A stretch of DNA of 7,861 bases from positions 1 to 7,861 of the forward strand of contig JACQRQ010000075.1 of assembly GCA_016206405.1 (NCBI GenBank), given 5' to 3'. Shown here piece after piece: positions 1-6,826 of this stretch. How positions within the stretch are numbered: the first letter of the stretch is position 1; each line of letters opens with the position of its first letter. The notes under the pieces are model-generated. The model had not been told where the DNA came from and did not search any database. It saw only the letters and a list, made by a program, of their open reading frames with translations. The position numbers and the translations under genes are program-made. The stretch comes from Elusimicrobiota bacterium (GTDB lineage: Bacteria; Elusimicrobiota; Elusimicrobia; O2-12-FULL-59-9).

Positions 1-1
1 C

Positions 2-1783
2 ATCGCGCACGTCGACCACGGCAAGACCACGCTGGTTGACGCCATGCTCCGCCAGACGGGGGGCTTGATGAGCAAAGAACAGCGGGCGCAAGACTGCCTG
101 ATGGACTCCAACGAGATCGAGCGGGAGCGGGGCATCACCATCCTGGCCAAAAACACCTCCGTGCCCTACGGCAAACACAGAATCAATATCGTCGACACTC
201 CCGGCCATGCCGACTTCGGAAGCGAAGTGGAGCGCATTTTAAGGACGGTGGACGGGGCGCTGCTTTTGGTGGATGTGGCCGAAGGGCCCATGCCGCAGAC
301 CAAGTACGTGCTCCGCAAGGCGCTCGAGCGGGGCTTGGCCCCCATCGTGGTCTTAAACAAAATGGACCGTCCCAACGCCGATCCCCACAAAGCCCTGGAC
401 GCCACCTTTGATTTATTCGGCGAGTTGGGCGCCACCGATGAGCAGCTCGATTTTCCCGTCATCTACGCGGCCGGCCGGGCCGGCTGGGCGAGCTCCGATC
501 CCCAGCATAGCTCCAAGGATTTAAAGCCGCTTTTTGACACGATCCTCAAGCACGTTCCCGGTCCCGAGTCCGATCCGGACCAGCCGCTGCAGATGCTGGT
601 CACGATGCTCGATTACTCCAACTTTCTGGGCCAAATCGCCATCGGCCGCATCGTCGCCGGTGAAATTATCACCGGCGCGTGGGCGACTTTGATCCGCCCC
701 GGCGGATCCTCGATGAAGGCCAAAGTCACGCGGCTTTTGTCCCATGTCGGCTTGGAACTGCGCGAAATCGAAAAGGCCCGCGCCGGCGACATCGTCGCCG
801 TCGCCGGTTTCGCGGAGGTGGAGGTCGGCAGCACGATCGCCGCGGCGGACAATCCGACGGCCCTGCCTTCGATCCACATCGACGCGCCCACCCTATCCAT
901 CGAGTTTCAGGCCAACGACAGTCCCTTCGCCGGCAAGGAGGGCTCGTTTTTGACCGCACGGCATATCAAAGAAAGGCTGCAGCGGGAGGCCCAGACCAAC
1001 GTGGGGATGCGCATGGAAGATCTGGGTCAAAGCGTCTTTAAAGTCTCCGGCCGAGGGGAGCTCCATCTCTCTTTTTTAATCGAATCGATGCGGCGGGAGG
1101 GCTTTGAGCTGGCCGTCTCCCGGCCGCAAGTCATCTATCGGGAAGAAAACGGCGTTCGTCTGGAGCCGGCGGAGCTGCTGGTTTTGGATTTAGAAACCGC
1201 GCATCAAGGCAGCGTCATGCAGAATCTGGGAGAGCGCGGCGCCCGGATGAAAAACATGGTGCCGGAAGGTCTCAAGCGGCTGAGGCTGGAATACGTGATC
1301 GCCTCGCGGGCCCTGATGGGATTTAAGCAGCAATATATGACCCTCACGCGCGGCACCGGAATGATGCACCACAGCTTCCACGACTATGTGCCCGTCTCCG
1401 GCGAAACGGCCAAAAAGCGAAACGGCGCCCTGATCGCTCTGGAAGGCGGCCTCACCACCGGCTACGCCCTCAATAATCTGCAGGAGCGCGGCATCCTGTT
1501 TCTGGAACCCGGCATTCCGGTCTATGCCGGCATGGTGATCGGCGAGCACAGCCGGGAAAACGACATCACCGTAAATCCCTGCAAGCAAAAACACCTGAGC
1601 AACATGCGCAGCAAAGCCGCCGACGAGGCGATCCAGCTCACCCCCTCCACCGTCTTGAGCCTGGAGCAAGCCATCGAATTCATCCAAGAAGACGAGCTGC
1701 TGGAGGTCACGCCCGAAAACCTGCGCGTGCGCAAAAGAATTTTAGACCACGCCCAAAGAAAGAGAGCTGAGAAAACGGCATGA
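2..1783 (+). CDS. typA: Ribosome-associated translational GTPase TypA/BipA, 5'-truncated
   Basis: This is a translation-factor-family GTPase that binds the ribosome and is linked to 50S assembly and to stress and cold adaptation. The frame is open from base 2, giving 593 visible residues. By comparison with E. coli BipA (about 607 residues), roughly ten N-terminal residues lie outside the window. Seen directly, numbering from the first visible residue: the P-loop AHVDHGKTT (2-10), switch I with ERERGIT, G3 DTPGH (65-69) and G4 NKMD (119-122). Further on come the family-typical blocks SPFAGKEG, VSGRGELHLS, MRREGFELAVSRP, HQGSVMQNLGERG and the C-terminal DELLEVTPENLRVRKR. The whole length matches TypA, not EF-G or LepA. 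No frameshift or missing motif is seen. An internal ATG at 44 falls after the P-loop and cannot be the real start. The stop overlaps the radC start by four bases, so the two are probably translationally coupled. Confidence 0.97.
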   Translation: MAHVDHGKTTLVDAMLRQTGGLMSKEQRAQDCLMDSNEIERERGITILAKNTSVPYGKHRINIVDTPGHADFGSEVERILRTVDGALLLVDVAEGPMPQTKYVLRKALERGLAPIVVLNKMDRPNADPHKALDATFDLFGELGATDEQLDFPVIYAAGRAGWASSDPQHSSKDLKPLFDTILKHVPGPESDPDQPLQMLVTMLDYSNFLGQIAIGRIVAGEIITGAWATLIRPGGSSMKAKVTRLLSHVGLELREIEKARAGDIVAVAGFAEVEVGSTIAAADNPTALPSIHIDAPTLSIEFQANDSPFAGKEGSFLTARHIKERLQREAQTNVGMRMEDLGQSVFKVSGRGELHLSFLIESMRREGFELAVSRPQVIYREENGVRLEPAELLVLDLETAHQGSVMQNLGERGARMKNMVPEGLKRLRLEYVIASRALMGFKQQYMTLTRGTGMMHHSFHDYVPVSGETAKKRNGALIALEGGLTTGYALNNLQERGILFLEPGIPVYAGMVIGEHSRENDITVNPCKQKHLSNMRSKAADEAIQLTPSTVLSLEQAIEFIQEDELLEVTPENLRVRKRILDHAQRKRAEKTA

Positions 1784-2484
1784 TCCCGGTGACGGCGCGC
1801 CCTCCCTCCTCCCCCACCGGCCACCGCCGAAGGCTCCGGCAAAGATTCACGCAGGCCGGGCTCGCCGGCTTCCAGGACTACGAGATTTTGGAGCTCCTCT
1901 TGACTTTCAGCGTGCCGCGCAAGGACACCAAGGCGGCGGCCAAGGACCTGCTCAAGCGCCATAAGGGCCTAGCCAAAGTCCTGGACGCCGACGAAAGCGA
2001 GCTTCTTCAAACGGCCGGCATCGGCCCGCGCTCGGCGCTGCTGCTCGCGCTGGTCAAGCAAGCTTGCGCCGCTTACTTAAGAAGCCGCCTCCATCGCCGC
2101 GACATCGTCGAAAGCCCGCAGGCGGCCATCGACTATTGCCGGATGGCTCTGGCCGGAAAAACGCACGAGGTGATCCTGGCGCTCTTCGTCGACACCCGCA
2201 ACCGCCTCATCGCCGATAAAATTCTTTTCGAGGGAACCCTGGACCAATCCGCGGTCTATCCCCGGCGCATCCTCGAGGAAGCCCTGAGCCTCCACGCCTC
2301 CGGTTTTCTGCTGGTCCACAACCACCCCAGCGGAAACCCCTCGCCCTCTCCCGAAGACGGCCGCCTGACCCAAAGCCTCGTGGAAGCGGCCCAAACCTTG
2401 GATATCCGGTTTTTGGACCACCTTATCGTCGGCCGCGGCGGCTATCACAGCTTCCTGGAAGCGGGTTTCTTCGGAAAAAAATAA
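1780..2484 (+). CDS. radC: RadC family JAB/MPN-domain protein (UPF0758)
   Basis: This is a RadC-like protein of 234 residues, a usual family length (about 220-235). The N-terminal part has the conserved region LQTAGIGPRSALLLALVKQ (76-94), a helix-hairpin-helix-type DNA-binding element. The C-terminal part is a JAB/MPN metalloprotease-like domain. Its metal-site signature is complete: H180 and H182 in HNHPSG and D193 in SPEDGRLT, followed by LDHLIVG and YHSFLEAG as in the family. The original link of radC to DNA repair has been questioned and the physiological role is unsettled; a DNA-associated metal-dependent role is inferred from the domains. The ATG at 1780 is chosen because it overlaps the typA stop (ATGA) and leaves the expected N-terminus. 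A purine-rich stretch just upstream, inside typA, can serve as a ribosome-binding site. It is probably transcribed with typA. Confidence 0.95.
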   Translation: MIPVTARPPSSPTGHRRRLRQRFTQAGLAGFQDYEILELLLTFSVPRKDTKAAAKDLLKRHKGLAKVLDADESELLQTAGIGPRSALLLALVKQACAAYLRSRLHRRDIVESPQAAIDYCRMALAGKTHEVILALFVDTRNRLIADKILFEGTLDQSAVYPRRILEEALSLHASGFLLVHNHPSGNPSPSPEDGRLTQSLVEAAQTLDIRFLDHLIVGRGGYHSFLEAGFFGKK

Positions 2485-2783
2485 TCCGCACGCCGCCCTC
2501 GCCGGGTCCGCTTCCCGCCGAATCCTGGCCAGGACGCCGCCGAACCCTCCGTTTGGCTCATGCGCAGACAACATCATAAAGGGTGTCGCGGCACAACCCA
2601 TGACCGTATATCTATGGGGAGATTGAATTTGTCCGCACCACGGCGTCCGGCGGCTTGATCCGGATCGGGATTTTGCATAGGACTTTTCGCGGTACCGGGC
2701 TGGGCCCAAAGGCCCATGCCAAATTCCTCCCGCGGGTTAAACTTAAAGTGGAGGCGTGGGAGTCCCGCTATAAGGACTTTAAT
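2485..2783. other. Intergenic region, no gene seen
   Basis: About 300 bases lie between radC and the next supported start. The reading frame of the downstream protein is open back to a TTG at 2655, but the extra 43 residues are not signal-peptide-like and there is no matching ribosome-binding site. A 12-base palindrome (TCCTGGCCAGGA, 2523-2534) sits 39 bases after radC, without a T-tract. AT-rich patches occur near 2607-2615 and 2736-2747, but neither forms a convincing promoter with a correctly spaced -35 box. The promoter for the downstream gene presumably lies here, but I cannot place it. Confidence 0.5.
2772..2776 (+). promoter_or_regulatory. Ribosome-binding site for the orphan exported protein
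   Basis: AAGGA lies seven bases before the ATG at 2784. This good Shine-Dalgarno match decides the start against the in-frame TTG at 2655. Confidence 0.7.
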
Positions 2784-4226
2784 ATGAGCCGCATTCCGGC
2801 ATATTGGTCAATCTTTGTTCTCTTGGCGGCTTCTTCGGGCCTGCAGCCCTGCCAGGCCTGGGGCGAAGCGATCCGCCCGAGGCAGTCGGCGCGCCTCCCC
2901 GCCAAGCGGTTTTTGGGAAAAGTTTTTTCTTCCAAAAATCGCGCCGACTTTTCGCCGAATTTCAAGCCAGGCTTTTTCGGTCCCCAAAAGAGTTGGCGCA
3001 ATGAGACGCTTCGCCTTCCCAAACCCCTTGATTCCAGCAGCCGGGACCGGGAGACGCCGGATGCCGTCGCCGAGCAGGCGGCGGCGCGCGCATTGCTTTC
3101 TCTGATAGCCGCGCCGGTCCCGGCGCGGCTAGATGAGGTTCCCGGCGCTCAGGAGCGCACGCGGAAGCTCGTGGATGACGATAAAAAACTGTGCGCCCGG
3201 GACTTGGCGCGCCTGTTCGATGGCGCGCTCCAGGATGCCTCCCACGGCGTCGCGGATGTCGCCGTCAACGCGCCGGCGCAAACTCCGGCCGCAGGCGCTC
3301 CGGCGCGCGCGGAAGGCTCCCTCATCAACGGCCGGGCCGCCGCCGGCAACATCCTGGCCGCGATCGAACAAAACCGCACGCCGGTTCGCGTCGCCATAAA
3401 TCGCAACGAGCACTTTATCCTGGCGGCGGCCATGTTCGTCGGGACGTCCTTCGACTCTTATGCGACCAAGGCCGGCGGCGAGATCGTATGGAGCCCCGCA
3501 AGCTCAAAGTCGAAGGCCCTTTACGATTGGCTGCTTATCCAACCCGACCGCTCGGTGACCCCGGAGAGTCTGTTCTTGAAATCCCTGGAGATCGCGGAAG
3601 GCGGAGTTTGGGAGGCCCTGGCAAGCGGATGGAACGTGCTGACCATCGGCAGGCTCGCGGGCGGGCGCGAGAGAAACTACCTCAAAAAAACGAGAAAGCT
3701 GGCCGATATCCGGGGCGATCAAGCCCTGCTTCCTATTATCCACAATTTAAACGATCCTCGTTACCGGTGGACGTCCAAGGCCGACAACTTCAGCGCTTGG
3801 TACCACTTTTGGGGAACCATGCTTTACGCCTTTTTCAGGGATTCAACCTTCGTCGCCGTGCCTTTGCGGGGCAGTTGGATGGTGGCGGGCATGATTGTCA
3901 TCGAAGAGTCGGTCGGCGCCGTCCAGAATATTATGCTGGGCCAATGGCGGGCGCTCCTGGATTGGCCCAAACGCGCTTGGATCGATATGCAGGGCGCCGA
4001 GGCCGGCAGCCGGATCGCCGCCGGGCTCAAGGCGCGAAGCCCCTCTTGGAGGAAAAGCGAGACTTCGCGGGTCATCGGCGTCCTTGCGCCATTGACGGCC
4101 GCCGTCGCCGCATCGCTCATGGGAGCGCCGGCGGCCGGCATCCTCCTTGCCGCCGTGTCGGCCGGCGGCGCTTATCTCTTTGTCCGGACGGGATTTCAAT
4201 CTCGAGTAAAAAAACCGCAAATGTAG
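2784..4226 (+). CDS. Unknown exported/membrane-associated protein, 480 aa
   Basis: I do not recognise this protein. The ATG at 2784 gives an N-terminus typical of a signal peptide or anchor: a short polar start, a hydrophobic core (about 8-20) and a possible signal-peptidase I site after CQA (23-25). Cys23 in LQPC does not fit a normal lipobox. Residues 30-200 are basic, then Ala/Pro-rich and probably low in structure. A more conserved-looking part follows: FILAAAMFVGTSFDSYATKAG (211-231), then ADNFSAWYHFWGTMLYAFFRD (333-353), an aromatic block with His341. Hydrophobic stretches follow at about 355-378. Two Ala/Gly-rich segments (about 429-447 and 449-468) could form a membrane hairpin, ending in a basic tail (RVKKPQM). 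So it is probably anchored in the envelope with a globular middle. It stands alone between radC and a terminator, and nothing in its context gives a function. That the gene is real is well supported by its ribosome-binding site, signal sequence and terminator. Confidence 0.8.
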   Translation: MSRIPAYWSIFVLLAASSGLQPCQAWGEAIRPRQSARLPAKRFLGKVFSSKNRADFSPNFKPGFFGPQKSWRNETLRLPKPLDSSSRDRETPDAVAEQAAARALLSLIAAPVPARLDEVPGAQERTRKLVDDDKKLCARDLARLFDGALQDASHGVADVAVNAPAQTPAAGAPARAEGSLINGRAAAGNILAAIEQNRTPVRVAINRNEHFILAAAMFVGTSFDSYATKAGGEIVWSPASSKSKALYDWLLIQPDRSVTPESLFLKSLEIAEGGVWEALASGWNVLTIGRLAGGRERNYLKKTRKLADIRGDQALLPIIHNLNDPRYRWTSKADNFSAWYHFWGTMLYAFFRDSTFVAVPLRGSWMVAGMIVIEESVGAVQNIMLGQWRALLDWPKRAWIDMQGAEAGSRIAAGLKARSPSWRKSETSRVIGVLAPLTAAVAASLMGAPAAGILLAAVSAGGAYLFVRTGFQSRVKKPQM

Positions 4227-4234
4227 CGTGAGGC

Positions 4235-4283
4235 GGGCCGTCTGCATCGCGCCCGCTGCGGCGGACGGACGGCCCCTTAATTT
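4235..4283 (+). terminator. Rho-independent-type terminator after the orphan exported protein
   Basis: An 8-bp perfect stem, GGGCCGTC (4235-4242) with GACGGCCC (4268-4275), begins nine bases after the stop codon at 4224-4226. The stem can extend inward by a G-U and a G-C pair, and a small internal CCG/CGG hairpin can form in the loop. It is followed by CTTAATTT (4276-4283), a modest T-rich tail. It separates the orphan gene from the response-regulator promoter. Confidence 0.6.
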
Positions 4284-4290
4284 CGCGATT

Positions 4291-4319
4291 TTGACTTGGG
4301 GGGTAAATAGAAGTACAAT
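4291..4319 (+). promoter_or_regulatory. Sigma70-type promoter of the response regulator
   Basis: TTGACT (4291-4296) and TACAAT (4314-4319) each match the -35 and -10 consensus at five of six positions and are separated by exactly 17 bases. The predicted transcript begins near 4326, about 13 bases before the chosen ATG at 4339. There is no extended -10 TG. The placement just after a terminator and before a gene supports it. Confidence 0.7.
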
Positions 4320-4338
4320 GCTCGACGCGGGAAAATCT

Positions 4339-4746
4339 ATGTCCGACGGTAAAAAACTGGTTTTGGCGGTAGATGACGACGAGGACATCTGCGATTACTA
4401 CCAGCAAAGCCTGACCCAGATGGGATACCGGGTCGTCACGGCGTCTTCCGGCCGGGAGGCCAAAAACTTGCTGGCCAAAGAGCTTCCCGACGTCATTTTA
4501 ATGGATATCATGATCCCGGACATCGACGGAATCTCTCTCACCCGTGAAATCCACTCGGCCGTGGCGACGGCGGGGATCCCCATTCTGGCCGTGAGCGCCT
4601 TGACCGACGCGGCCACGCTCAACGACGCCCTGCTTTTCGGCGCCATGGACTATATCGCCAAACCGGTGGACGCCGAGACTTTAAAGATCAAAATCTCAGG
4701 CGCTATCGCCCTCGCGGAGAAGCGCCGCAACCGAGCCACAACCTGA
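4339..4746 (+). CDS. Single-domain (CheY/Spo0F-like) response regulator
   Basis: This is a phospho-accepting receiver with no output domain, 135 residues, expected to work by protein-protein contact in the cytoplasm. The diagnostic residues are present: acidic pocket Asp12-Asp13-Asp14, phospho-acceptor Asp56 in VILMDIMIPDIDG, conserved Ser86 (Thr/Ser position) in ILAVSAL, and Lys108-Pro109 in YIAKPVD. The C-terminus ends just after the last receiver helix (EKRRNRATT). In-frame starts at 4228 and 4318 also exist. The ATG at 4318 overlaps the -10 box, so it cannot be translated from the predicted promoter. Translation is therefore placed at 4339, with a weak GGGAAA ribosome-binding site. No histidine kinase is seen in the window, so its partner must be elsewhere. 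The next gene starts 32 bases on with no terminator between, so the two may be co-transcribed. Confidence 0.92.
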   Translation: MSDGKKLVLAVDDDEDICDYYQQSLTQMGYRVVTASSGREAKNLLAKELPDVILMDIMIPDIDGISLTREIHSAVATAGIPILAVSALTDAATLNDALLFGAMDYIAKPVDAETLKIKISGAIALAEKRRNRATT

Positions 4747-4767
4747 GAAAAAAACGGTCGGTGATCG

Positions 4768-4774
4768 AAAAGGA
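4768..4774 (+). promoter_or_regulatory. Ribosome-binding site of the GATase-like gene
   Basis: AAAAGGA ends four bases before the ATG at 4779. It supports that ATG over the in-frame GTG at 4761, which has no comparable site. Confidence 0.6.
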
Positions 4775-4778
4775 TCCG

Positions 4779-5843
4779 ATGAAACCGGCGGATAGCGCGA
4801 CATTTGCATACTCCCGGGTAGCGGCAGGAGCAGACCTCCCGCCCTCCGCCCCGCACGTGATTGATATCGCGCTGCTCGACCTCTACTTCGAGTACCCGAA
4901 CCTGGGACACGACTCGCTGATCCACATCCTTGCGGAGGTCGAGCGCGAGCTCCGTCCGCTGCTCAAGCAGACCGGCTTGTCGCTGCGGGTGATCTCGTTT
5001 GAGGTGCGCAAGCGGGGCATGCTCCCGGAGCCCCCCGGTGGACGCTTTGGGATATACATCGGCACCGGCGGCCCCGGCCACATCGACCCCCGCCAAAACG
5101 ACGGAAAGGCGCCCTGGTGTCAGGAGGTTCAGGAGGACGGCGCGTGGGAGCCGCCGGCGCAGCGGCTTTTCGCGGCCATCCTCGCCGACCCGGAGGCGGC
5201 GATGATCGGCATCTGCCATTCCTTCGGCGTCCTATGCAACTGGCTCAAGGTGGCGCGACCGACGCTGCGCGGGCCTGACAAGGGAGGCAAGTCGACGGGC
5301 ATCCAGCAAAACCACCTCACCGACGAGGGCTGCAAGCATCCCTGGTTCGTCAGGTTCCTCGGGGAGCTCACCGATGGGCGCCGGTGCAGCGTCACGGACA
5401 GCCGGCTCTTCGACCTCATCCCAGACGGGACGCCGCTGCTGCCCGGCATGACCGTCATCGCCAACGAGGTCACGCCCAATGGGGCGCGCGGCGACGCGCT
5501 GACCATGCTCGAGCTGGCTCGCGACGGAAGCGGGGTGATGCCGCGTTTTTTCGCCGTCAACCACCACCCGGAGGTCTTTGACGTCGCATTGCAGCGCCAG
5601 TTGGTCGAGGAGCGCGTCGCCGAGGGCCACGTCACCGGCGATTGGCGCGAGGAGCGCAGGCGCAACATCAACCACCTCGATGACCCGGCGGTCAACCACC
5701 GGATTAGGCTCACCAGCCGGATGACGCTCGTCGATCCGCTTCGCTTCCACATCTTCCGCCAGGTCCGCCGCCGCGCGGAGTCGCTCGGCAAGAGCTTTCC
5801 CCTCCACGAGGACCAGGTGCTGACATCGCCGAGGCTGGGATAA
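4779..5843 (+). CDS. Class I glutamine amidotransferase-like protein
   Basis: The 354-residue protein carries a class I glutamine-amidotransferase (GAT1) domain. Seen directly: an oxyanion-type loop YIGTGGPGH (93-101), the nucleophile elbow GICHSFG with Cys146 (144-150), and a distal NHHPEVF (261-267) giving catalytic His262 or His263 with Glu265. In the family these residues release ammonia from glutamine or cut a gamma-glutamyl bond. No synthetase domain is fused to it. After the triad there is an extra basic region of about 90 residues (GDWREERRRN and onward) that ordinary GAT1 domains lack. There is no signal peptide, so it is probably cytoplasmic. Its neighbours are a response regulator upstream and, facing it, an S51 peptidase and an ATP-grasp-like ligase. 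It could supply ammonia to a partner, or act as a stand-alone gamma-glutamyl hydrolase; the sequence does not decide. It is not recognisable as the GATase of GMP, CTP, carbamoyl-phosphate or anthranilate synthesis. Confidence 0.8.
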   Translation: MKPADSATFAYSRVAAGADLPPSAPHVIDIALLDLYFEYPNLGHDSLIHILAEVERELRPLLKQTGLSLRVISFEVRKRGMLPEPPGGRFGIYIGTGGPGHIDPRQNDGKAPWCQEVQEDGAWEPPAQRLFAAILADPEAAMIGICHSFGVLCNWLKVARPTLRGPDKGGKSTGIQQNHLTDEGCKHPWFVRFLGELTDGRRCSVTDSRLFDLIPDGTPLLPGMTVIANEVTPNGARGDALTMLELARDGSGVMPRFFAVNHHPEVFDVALQRQLVEERVAEGHVTGDWREERRRNINHLDDPAVNHRIRLTSRMTLVDPLRFHIFRQVRRRAESLGKSFPLHEDQVLTSPRLG

Positions 5844-5846
5844 AGC

Positions 5847-5870
5847 CGGTTCCGCGTTGCCCGGGAACCG
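5847..5870. terminator. Hairpin after the GATase-like gene
   Basis: A 7-bp perfect inverted repeat, CGGTTCC (5847-5853) with GGAACCG (5864-5870), has a 10-base loop and starts four bases past the stop codon. No T-tract follows on either strand, so a terminator role rests on its position between convergent genes. Confidence 0.35.
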
Positions 5871-5877
5871 CGCTGTC

Positions 5878-5897
5878 TTGAGCGCCGGCGCGCTCAA
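5878..5897. terminator. Near-perfect palindromic hairpin at the convergent gene ends
   Basis: TTGAGCGC (5878-5885), loop CGGC, and GCGCTCAA (5890-5897) form an 8-bp stem. The right arm overlaps the stop codon of the minus-strand S51 gene (5894-5896). Being symmetric it would fold in transcripts of either direction. There is no T-run, so termination is a positional inference; a protein-binding palindrome is the alternative. Confidence 0.4.
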
Positions 5898-6808
5898 CGG
5901 CTGCTCAAAATCTCTTCGACGCTGCGGTAGCCGCACTCGCGCTGCGAGCCGTACTCGTGAAAGACCGGCGCCTCGGGGCGCTTGATCCACGCCTCCCAGC
6001 CGCCGCCCTGGTAAAAGACCCGCAGCAACACGTCGCCGCCGTTGAAGTTCCACTCCCGGCCGTCGGCGTAGCGGTGCTCGACGTTGATGCCCTGACGGGT
6101 CTTGATGTGGAACCCATCCCCAGGCTTGTCCCAGGAGCTGTCCGTCACGAATTGGATAAGCTGCCAGTAGTTGTCGCGTCCGCTGAAGCCGCGGCTCACC
6201 GCGATCCCCGCGTCGTTGGGCAGCCCGAAGATCAAGCAGTCGGGATGCTTGCGCGCCAAGTACTGCAGGTGTCCGCGGGCGGCGGGTTCGTGATGGAGCG
6301 TCACCACGACCTTGGCGATCATGCCGAAGACCGGCGTCTCGACGCCGTCGCAGCTGTGCTCGCAGAGCTGCGCCGCCCCGGCCGAGAACCCCGCCGTGAG
6401 CAGGCCGTCCGCCTGGCGCGCGCGCAGCGTCTCCACGAAGGCATCGGGATTGCCGAAGTGCCGTCCGCCGATGGCGCGGTAGCGCTCCATCCCGATAGCG
6501 GTGCTGCCGCCGCCCAAGATGGCGACCTGCGAGGTCCGCAGCCAATCGAAAAACGCCTCGACATCCTCGCGCCGCAGATTGTCCTCGTAGAGAAAGGTGC
6601 GCGGCAAAAGGCCGTATTCGCGGAACCGGTCGAAGTACCAGGAGAAAGTGCCCCAACTGTACTCCTGGTCCGCGCGCGCTCCCGACGAAAACGGCAGATA
6701 AAGGATAGTCTTGTTGTGCCCGCTCTCCAGGGCGCGCTGGACGAGCCAGTCGCGGTGGATGTGCTCGCAGCGATCGTGGGAGCTATAGACGAATTCCGTG
6801 GGTGTCAT
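5894..6808 (-). CDS. Peptidase S51 / cyanophycinase-like serine hydrolase
   Basis: The 304-residue protein resembles peptidase S51 (dipeptidase E, cyanophycinase), serine hydrolases on a GAT1-like fold. Seen directly: VAILGGGSTAI (95-105) before the nucleophile, the elbow GFSAGA with Ser142 (140-145), and VTLHHEPAARGHLQYL (169-184), which lines up with the cyanophycinase DQHF..RGR..RL block and offers His173 (or His172) as catalytic base. Then comes IFGLPNDAGIAV (193-204), in the place of the cyanophycinase GIDEDTA segment. The DQHF and DED acidic positions are changed, so cyanophycin itself may not be the substrate. It has no signal peptide. The tail beyond about residue 215 is Trp/Tyr-rich (EWNFNGGDVLLRVFYQGGGW). 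The start at 6808 has GAGG eight bases upstream. The gene follows the ATP-grasp-like gene by 18 bases, so the two are very likely one operon. Family assignment is firm; the substrate is unknown. Confidence 0.82.
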   Translation of the reverse strand: MTPTEFVYSSHDRCEHIHRDWLVQRALESGHNKTILYLPFSSGARADQEYSWGTFSWYFDRFREYGLLPRTFLYEDNLRREDVEAFFDWLRTSQVAILGGGSTAIGMERYRAIGGRHFGNPDAFVETLRARQADGLLTAGFSAGAAQLCEHSCDGVETPVFGMIAKVVVTLHHEPAARGHLQYLARKHPDCLIFGLPNDAGIAVSRGFSGRDNYWQLIQFVTDSSWDKPGDGFHIKTRQGINVEHRYADGREWNFNGGDVLLRVFYQGGGWEAWIKRPEAPVFHEYGSQRECGYRSVEEILSSR

Positions 6809-6816
6809 CGATTAAA

Positions 6817-6822
6817 CCTCGC
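6817..6822 (-). promoter_or_regulatory. Ribosome-binding site of the S51 gene
   Basis: GCGAGG on the minus strand lies eight bases before the ATG, within the 18-base gap after the upstream stop codon. It supports separate initiation of the S51 gene within a shared transcript. Confidence 0.65.
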
Positions 6823-6826
6823 TTTC

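Noticed and set aside
2523..2534. Palindrome TCCTGGCCAGGA as radC terminator
   Set aside because: As a hairpin it has only four pairs and a GGCC loop, with no T-tract after it.
2769..2774. TATAAG as a -10 box for the orphan gene
   Set aside because: It has no -35 at proper spacing, and it overlaps the ribosome-binding site, leaving essentially no leader.
2655..2783. N-terminal extension of the orphan protein from a TTG
   Set aside because: It would bury the signal-like segment behind 43 basic residues and lacks a ribosome-binding site. The ATG at 2784 has a good one.
3191..4231. A 346-codon open frame on the + strand
   Set aside because: It overlaps the orphan exported protein in another frame. 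It is Arg/Gly-rich and lacks any signal or domain, while the overlapped gene has a ribosome-binding site, signal sequence and terminator.
5232..6656. A 474-codon open frame on the minus strand crossing the convergent junction
   Set aside because: It is antisense to the GATase-like gene and out of frame over the S51 gene. Its product is Arg/Ala-rich with no motifs, whereas both overlapped genes have intact catalytic motifs. Long shadow frames are expected at this GC content.
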